DNA from: Polyangiaceae bacterium
Lineage (GTDB): Bacteria > Myxococcota_A > Polyangia > Polyangiales > Polyangiaceae
Direction: 5' to 3'
DNA: 64,000 nt
Assembly (NCBI GenBank): GCA_019637295.1
Contig: JAHBVX010000016.1
Coordinates: forward strand, 1 to 64,000
The number at the start of each line of letters is the position of its first letter. The first letter of the stretch is position 1. The notes under the pieces are model-generated. The model did not search any database. It was not told the DNA's origin and saw only the letters and a program-made list of their open reading frames with translations. Position numbers and translations under genes: made by a program. Positions 59,181-64,000 of this stretch are shown here, in pieces.

Positions 59181-60046
59181 CTGCGGTGCAGCACGTCATC
59201 GACGCCCGCGTGCGCGACATCGGGGGCTTCCGCGTGCGACGCGTACTGCCGGCGGGCGCGCGCCGCCTCGTGGGGCCGTTCATCTACCTCGATCACATGG
59301 GCCCGGTCGAGCTGGCTGCGGGCTCGGGGCTGGACGTGCCGCCGCACCCGCACATCGGGCTCGAGACGGTGACCTACCTGTTCGACGGCGAGCTCGAGCA
59401 CCGCGACAGCGTCGGCTCGCACCAGCTCATCGCGCCGGGCGCCATCAACTGGATGACCGCGGGTCGCGGCGTGGTGCACTCGGAGCGCACGGCCACCGCG
59501 GCGCGCACCCGCGCCGTGCGGCTGCACGGCCTTCAGATCTGGGTGGCGCTCCCGCGCGATCAGGAGCAGGTGGAGCCCGCGTTCAGTCACTACCCAGCCA
59601 GCGCCCTGCCTGAGCTCGAGCGGGGCGGCGCGCGCGTGCGCGTGCTCGCGGGCAGCGCCTACGAGGCCTCGTCGCCGGTGAAGACGGCGTCCGCCTTGTT
59701 CTATCTCGACGTCGCCCTCGCTGCAGGCGCGAGCCTCACGCTGCCCGCGGAATACGAAGAACGCGCGGTCTACGTCGTGCGCGGGGAGGTGAGCTGTGGT
59801 CCCGAGCGCGCCGCCGAGGCGCGGATGCTGGTGCTCGCCCCCGGCGCGGACGTCACCCTCGGCGCGGAGGGCCCGGCGCACGTGGTCGTCTTCGGCGGCG
59901 CCCCCATCGACGGCCCGCGCCACATCTGGTGGAATTTCGTGTCGAGCTCCCGCGAGCACATCGAGCGAGCGAAGCAAGACTGGAAGGCAGGGCGCTTCCC
60001 CAAGGTGCCGGGGGACGACGCGGAGCCGGTGCCGCTACCGGAGTGA
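59177..60046 (+). CDS. Pirin-family cupin protein
   Basis: A 289-residue bicupin. The N-terminal cupin has PPHPHIGLETVTYLFDGELEHRDSVG and GRGVVHSER, the metal ligands His-x-His, His and Glu of pirins; the C-terminal cupin is degenerate. Pirins act as quercetinases or redox-dependent regulators. Coupled to the transporter by a four-base overlap, so the two are made together. Confidence 0.92.
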   Translation: MTAVQHVIDARVRDIGGFRVRRVLPAGARRLVGPFIYLDHMGPVELAAGSGLDVPPHPHIGLETVTYLFDGELEHRDSVGSHQLIAPGAINWMTAGRGVVHSERTATAARTRAVRLHGLQIWVALPRDQEQVEPAFSHYPASALPELERGGARVRVLAGSAYEASSPVKTASALFYLDVALAAGASLTLPAEYEERAVYVVRGEVSCGPERAAEARMLVLAPGADVTLGAEGPAHVVVFGGAPIDGPRHIWWNFVSSSREHIERAKQDWKAGRFPKVPGDDAEPVPLPE

Positions 60047-60054
60047 TGCGCGCG

Positions 60055-62430
60055 TCAGCGAGGCACGGCGCAGTCCGGGTTGACCGCGCTCGAGACGTTG
60101 TTGTCCGTGCGGCACTCGGTCCACTCGGGGTGTGGAGTCGTGGTGTCATCCACGATCGCGAACACGAGCCCGGAGGGGACGCTCCCGAGCGGCAGCAGCA
60201 AGCTCTGTGCCTCCAGGGCGTAGAGGGGCTTGGTGGTGGTGAGGGTTCCAAGCAGCGTGCCGGGGGGAGCGCTGCCCTGGTAGACGCCCACGACGACCCC
60301 CGCCGGTAGCGAGGCCTCGCCGACGTTCGTCACGGTGACGTACAAGCCGTACGCGCCAGCGCACTTGGGAGCGACGCTGACGATGGCGTCGGGCGCGGCG
60401 AACTCGCTGCCGGGCTGCTTGTTCTGCCGGAAGTTGTTGAGCCCCGGCGTGCTCACGTTGGGCGCTTGGACCGCGGGCACGGTGCCGTCCTCCTCCAGGT
60501 TGGTCACGTGGTAGGCGTGCTGATTCCACACCCGGCGCGTTCGTACCCACTTGCCGTCCGGATCTCCGAACACCCGCACGCCGCCCTGCCGCGAGCCGTC
60601 GTCCGGGCAGGTCCGCGCGTAGGCGTTCGACACGGCGATGATGTCCGCGTGCCCGTCGTTGTCCACGTCCGCGACCACCGGGTTCTCGATCAGGGTCGCG
60701 GTGGTGTTGCACGTCTCCCAGAGCACGTTCCCAGTCGGCCCGTCGTAGATGCGGAGCTTGAGCTCGTCCGAGTAGATGACCTCGGCGATGCCGTCGCCGT
60801 TGAAGTCGAACACCGTGCTGCCGGTCGAAGCGGACGAGCAGTCGGTGGTCTCCTTGATCCACAGCAGAGTAGCGAGCGGGGCGACGGTTGGATCGACGAG
60901 CTTCTTGCCGTCGAAGACCGCGTAGCCGACGCCACCGGCGAGCGCCACGTCCGGCGTGCCATCCCCGTTGAAGTCCGCGACGGTGGGCGGACCGCCGCCG
61001 TGGGTGTTGCCCCAGGCGCCCGTGGGGCAGGTCGAGGCGGGCAGCGGCCCGTTGATGTCGATCGGCCCGCGGACGACGGTGAACTTCTGTGCTGCCGCCG
61101 CGTCGTAGCGCCACACGCTCAAGGTGTGGGCCAGGTTGTGGACCACGATCACCTCGGGCTTGCCGTCGCCGTCGAAGTCGGCGATCGCCGGCCAGGGGCT
61201 CTTCCAGTCCGACGTATCCGCGAACTGCCCCGTGTTGGCCTGACCCGTGTCGACGAACAGCTGACCCTGAGCGTCGAAGCCTTGGCTGCCCGTGACCACG
61301 TCGAGCTTGCCGTCGCCATCGATGTCGCTCACCACGAAGGAGCTGGCGAGGGGCGCGGAGAAGGCGTGCTTCAGCTGCCCGGTCGCGCCGTCGAGGATGC
61401 CTCCCTCCACGATCACCTCGGGCTTGCCGTCCTGGTCCAGATCCGCGATCGAAGGCATGAAGCAGGGCATGGGATCGCTGGACCACAGGACCTTGCCGTC
61501 TGAGCTCACCGCGTGGGCGCGGTCGTCGTTGCCGCAGCCGACGATCTCGTTGCCTGGTACACCGTCGAAGTTGCCGCCGGCGAGCTGCTTGGTCGGATTG
61601 AGCACGTTCGGGAGCGACCACTTCTCGACCACCTGGCCGCCCACGATGCTGATGGCTCTCAGCACGCCCGCGCCCTTGTACGCGCCGCCGGAGAACGTCG
61701 AGAAGACGATCTCGGGGATGTCTCGGTCGGTCAGCTTGCCGTCGCAGTCGTCATCGTCGAGCTGAAGGACGATCGGCGTCATCATCACGTCCGTGGCGAA
61801 CGGGCTCGTCACCTCTCCGCCCCAAGCGTACTTGAGCACGGGCGAGAAGCTGCTGCTCGGCGGCTTGTAGCTGCACGCGTTCAAGCACGTGGGCGGCGAG
61901 CCGGGATCCTGCCCGGGCGCGCAAGTCGGGGGCTTTGGCAGACACTTGCCGGTGGCGAACACGACGCCGCCGGTGCATGAACCGCCATCGGCGCCACCGT
62001 CGGTCACGCCCGCGTCCGAGTCCTCTCCCAGCGACAGATCGCAATACTGGCCAGACGGACAATCGCCCGTCTCGGTGCAGGACTGGCCCGGAGTCGCGCA
62101 GGAGCCGAAGGTGCAGACCTGCCCGCCGGCGCAGCAACTCTGGCCGCACGCGAGGTTGGCCGCGCAGCACACGCCCCCTGCGCAGATCCCGCCGTCCCCG
62201 CAGGCCTGCCCCGTGCTGCAGCCCGAGTCGCTGGCGGCGTCCGTCACGATATTGCCTCCGGTGCCCCCCGCCGCCGTGCCGCCCGTCGCCGCGGCCGCGT
62301 CTGCACCACCCGAAGCCGACACCCCGCCGCCGCCGGCCACGCCCCCGTCGTCTCCGCCGCAGCTCGCGGCGCTGCCCAGAGGCAAGGACAGTACCGCCAG
62401 TGAGAGCCAGGTTCGTGTAGTGCTGCGCAT
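60055..62430 (-). CDS. FG-GAP/VCBS repeat lipoprotein
   Basis: A 791-residue lipoprotein: signal with lipobox (GSAASC), Gly/Ala/Thr linker, Cys-rich repeats (CSTGQACGDGGICAGGVCCAANLACGQSCC), then many FG-GAP/VCBS-like blades (IADLDQDGKPEVIVEGG, VSDIDGDGKLDVVTG, IADFDGDGKPEVIV, VADFNGDGTPDVALAGG, VADVDNDGHADIIAV) that bind Ca2+ in a beta-propeller, and a C-terminal Ig-like domain. Probably an adhesin or surface polymer binder. It ends at 60055, close to the pirin end (convergent). Confidence 0.85.
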   Translation of the reverse strand: MRSTTRTWLSLAVLSLPLGSAASCGGDDGGVAGGGGVSASGGADAAAATGGTAAGGTGGNIVTDAASDSGCSTGQACGDGGICAGGVCCAANLACGQSCCAGGQVCTFGSCATPGQSCTETGDCPSGQYCDLSLGEDSDAGVTDGGADGGSCTGGVVFATGKCLPKPPTCAPGQDPGSPPTCLNACSYKPPSSSFSPVLKYAWGGEVTSPFATDVMMTPIVLQLDDDDCDGKLTDRDIPEIVFSTFSGGAYKGAGVLRAISIVGGQVVEKWSLPNVLNPTKQLAGGNFDGVPGNEIVGCGNDDRAHAVSSDGKVLWSSDPMPCFMPSIADLDQDGKPEVIVEGGILDGATGQLKHAFSAPLASSFVVSDIDGDGKLDVVTGSQGFDAQGQLFVDTGQANTGQFADTSDWKSPWPAIADFDGDGKPEVIVVHNLAHTLSVWRYDAAAAQKFTVVRGPIDINGPLPASTCPTGAWGNTHGGGPPTVADFNGDGTPDVALAGGVGYAVFDGKKLVDPTVAPLATLLWIKETTDCSSASTGSTVFDFNGDGIAEVIYSDELKLRIYDGPTGNVLWETCNTTATLIENPVVADVDNDGHADIIAVSNAYARTCPDDGSRQGGVRVFGDPDGKWVRTRRVWNQHAYHVTNLEEDGTVPAVQAPNVSTPGLNNFRQNKQPGSEFAAPDAIVSVAPKCAGAYGLYVTVTNVGEASLPAGVVVGVYQGSAPPGTLLGTLTTTKPLYALEAQSLLLPLGSVPSGLVFAIVDDTTTPHPEWTECRTDNNVSSAVNPDCAVPR

Positions 62431-62467
62431 CCCCCGAGCGTAACACCATCACGACCACCCAGGGCCC

Positions 62468-62496
62468 CTGACACGGCATGGTCCTGCCAGTATGCT
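62468..62496 (+). promoter_or_regulatory. Predicted promoter of the 62503 operon
   Basis: -35 CTGACA (62468-62473), 17-base spacer and -10 TATGCT (62491-62496) form a good sigma-70-type promoter. Transcription would start about 62502-62503, right at the GTG start codon, so the mRNA is predicted leaderless. Confidence 0.6.
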
Positions 62497-62502
62497 AGGG
62501 GC

Positions 62503-62802
62503 GTGAGGCGCTTCTGGCTGGTGATGGGCGCGCTGCTGGTGCTCGGCGCTCCGCTGGGCGCCAGCGCGATGTGCGTGCATACCTCGCGGCCCGTCGCGCG
62601 GTCTCTCCAGCGCGGAGGTGGCACTCCGCACGGCATGCCCGGCTGCTCGCCGTCCGTCGCCTGGATGCTGGCGCCCATCCAGCGAGAGGTGGTGGGCTGG
62701 AACGTGCTCTACGGTTTGCTCGGTTTCGCTGGCTTTTGTGGGGGCATCGCGGTGATCGTCGAGCGCGCACTCGCGCGCGGCTCGAAAGAGCGGCGACCAT
62801 GA
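62503..62802 (+). CDS. Small membrane protein
   Basis: A 99-residue protein starting at GTG (MRRFWLVMGALLVLGAPLGASAM as signal peptide or first helix), a Cys-containing loop (CVHTSRPVARSLQRGGGTPHGMPGC) and a second helix (LYGLLGFAGFCGGIAVIVERAL). Likely an inner-membrane protein with its middle outside. It overlaps the next gene by ATGA. ATG 62524 is an alternative start. Confidence 0.55.
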   Translation: MRRFWLVMGALLVLGAPLGASAMCVHTSRPVARSLQRGGGTPHGMPGCSPSVAWMLAPIQREVVGWNVLYGLLGFAGFCGGIAVIVERALARGSKERRP

Positions 62803-63917
62803 CGAGCCTGAAGGAATGGTCACGGAGCGCGGGGAAGCGCTATGCCGCCCTGAAGTCGGAGGCCGAGGCCGCCGTGACCCGCTGGGAGTGGGGCTCGTCT
62901 GCCATTCACTCCTTGGAGCCCTTCTACTTCGAGCGTCATCGATTCGGTCGCGGGCAACGCATTTCGGCGCCGGCCAAACCCAAGAGCGGGCAAGAGCAGT
63001 ACGGCTTCGACGCCGATGGTCAGCTGCGGGTAACGCGCTCGTACACGGAGCTCGAGGGGCGCTGCTACGAGACCTTCTACGACCACCGCGGCGCCGAGGT
63101 CGACAAAGTCCACTACGACTACGCCGCCAAGAAGAGCGTGATCCACGTCGCGCGCTACCGCTTCGACGCCGCCGCGCGTCTGCTAGAGCTGGAGCACCTG
63201 TATCCGGCTGCGCGGGGCCGGCGACACGAGCGCTTCGAGTGGGAAGACGCCCGGCTGGCACGCGTGATCGTGGACCACGACGGGACCGCTCAGACAGACG
63301 ACTTCGTCTACGACCCTGCCGGCGAGCTCCTGCGCATCGAGCAGGTCTACCCCAGCGGCGATCGCAGCGTGACCTACGAGCGTGTCGCACCCTCACTCCC
63401 GAGCCTGCTCGCGCAGCTCGAGGCGCTAGCGCTCGATACCATCCCCCAGCTCCTCGAGCGCCTCCCGCGCGCCGAGTCGGTCTGTGCTCTCGCTCTCTGG
63501 CTCGACATGGAGGCCTACGAGCACGTGCTGCCGCCGGGCTTGGCGCTGCTCACGGTCGCCGAGCGCCAGCGCCTCGTCGACTTGCACGGACCCGACGCCA
63601 GGTCGTACCTGTGGAATCCAGCGGAGTGGAGCGCGTTCGACACGCCGAGCCTCGAGTACCGCAGCGACGAGCTGCTCGCGCTGGCGGCGGGCGCCAACCA
63701 GCTCATCTGGCAGAAAGAGCGGTTCACTCAGGCGCGCAAGCACGTGGATGCGCTCGCCAAGAAGCTCATGCGCGGCGCCTGGGCGAAGTCGCTGGGCGTG
63801 ACCGACGACTGGGTCGTGTTCCCCGTGGACATCTGCAGCGGAGACGGGCTCGAGGGTGTCCGCCGCGTCGCACCAGCAAAGAAGCTAGCGTTGCTGGCTC
63901 GGCGTGGCTTCATCTGA
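62799..63917 (+). CDS. Protein with YD-repeat-like segments (unknown)
   Basis: A 372-residue protein. The middle has repeated Y/F-x-D segments of the RHS/YD type (QYGFDADGQLRVTRSY, HYDYAAKKSVIHVARYRFDAAARLLELEHLY, FVYDPAGELLRIEQVYPSGDRSV). The C-terminal part is alpha-helical (LEALALDTIPQLLERLPRAESVCALALWLDMEAYE). No signal peptide, so cytoplasmic. Not an Rhs core (too few repeats). It overlaps the small membrane protein upstream, suggesting they act together. Function unknown. Confidence 0.6.
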   Translation: MTSLKEWSRSAGKRYAALKSEAEAAVTRWEWGSSAIHSLEPFYFERHRFGRGQRISAPAKPKSGQEQYGFDADGQLRVTRSYTELEGRCYETFYDHRGAEVDKVHYDYAAKKSVIHVARYRFDAAARLLELEHLYPAARGRRHERFEWEDARLARVIVDHDGTAQTDDFVYDPAGELLRIEQVYPSGDRSVTYERVAPSLPSLLAQLEALALDTIPQLLERLPRAESVCALALWLDMEAYEHVLPPGLALLTVAERQRLVDLHGPDARSYLWNPAEWSAFDTPSLEYRSDELLALAAGANQLIWQKERFTQARKHVDALAKKLMRGAWAKSLGVTDDWVVFPVDICSGDGLEGVRRVAPAKKLALLARRGFI

Positions 63918-64000
63918 GGCGAGCGCGCCGCGAGACCTGCGAGCCATGAATTAGCACAAAAAAACGGCTCTATTCGCGATCGTGGCGTCGCGCCGATAGC

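Noticed and set aside
1-64000. CRISPR array, insertion sequence or rRNA
   Set aside because: No regularly spaced direct repeats with unique spacers, no transposase and no rRNA-like segment were seen; the tandem repeats found are coding.

Overview
The window is very GC-rich DNA that reads as a myxobacterial chromosome (Polyangiales-like, genus not assignable by eye). The signs are a surface protein ending in a MYXO-CTERM-type tail, many lipoproteins with Gly/Ser/Thr/Ala-rich linkers, two eukaryotic-type Ser/Thr kinases (one with an N-terminal zinc ribbon), and long spurious antisense ORFs.

Bases 1 to about 8250 are the right end of an integrated mobile element (prophage or integrative element) sitting in the 3' end of a tRNA-Arg(CCU) gene. 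On the minus strand it has a lysogeny-type unit: a zinc-ribbon/PH-like protein followed by an ImmA/IrrE-like protein whose HExxH motif is degenerate. Divergent from it runs one tightly coupled plus-strand operon: tiny proteins, a PD-(D/E)XK exonuclease, a Sak4-like ATPase, an SSB-like protein with an acidic DDVPF tail, a large ParB-domain protein, an ASCH-domain protein, small Cys-rich or Arg/Lys-rich proteins and a tyrosine integrase whose last codons lie inside the tRNA gene. The two divergent transcripts look leaderless around a 16-bp perfect palindrome. A 24-bp-stem hairpin would bury the ribosome binding site of the ParB-like gene.

Bases 8283 to 20840 are chromosomal: ribH-nusB-M17N, several secreted proteins (CAP domain, alpha/beta hydrolase, cytochrome-like lipoprotein coupled to a beta-barrel protein), a DMT exporter, a DUF420 membrane protein, a Ser/Thr kinase and dtd. 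Bases 20860 to 28790 hold a HIT hydrolase and a dispersed ureide (purine) catabolism cluster: allantoinase, an allantoicase/OHCU-decarboxylase fusion, hydroxyisourate hydrolase and a CitE/malate-synthase-like DUF6986 enzyme, interleaved with an FKBP, a kinase and a GNAT enzyme. No uricase or xanthine dehydrogenase is in the window.

Bases 29646 to 37520 carry a complete Mrp cation/proton antiporter operon (A and B fused, then C-D-E-F-G) downstream of an orphan HxsB-like radical SAM/SPASM maturase and pgpA. Bases 37602 to 44520 hold a lipoprotein and a TetR-controlled RND efflux pair. Bases 44530 to 53454 hold lipoproteins, a GDSL hydrolase, a CDP-alcohol phosphatidyltransferase and a DUF4178/membrane spermidine-synthase-like operon. 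Bases 53584 to 64000 hold GlpA/GlpB-like glycerol-3-phosphate dehydrogenase subunits (no GlpC), the MYXO-CTERM beta-helix protein, a DMT-type transporter coupled to a pirin, an FG-GAP lipoprotein and a two-gene unit of unknown function.

A recurring feature is a TANNNT -10 hexamer only 6 to 9 bases before a start codon with no Shine-Dalgarno sequence, which suggests leaderless mRNAs. All functions are inferred by reading the translations; no database search was run.
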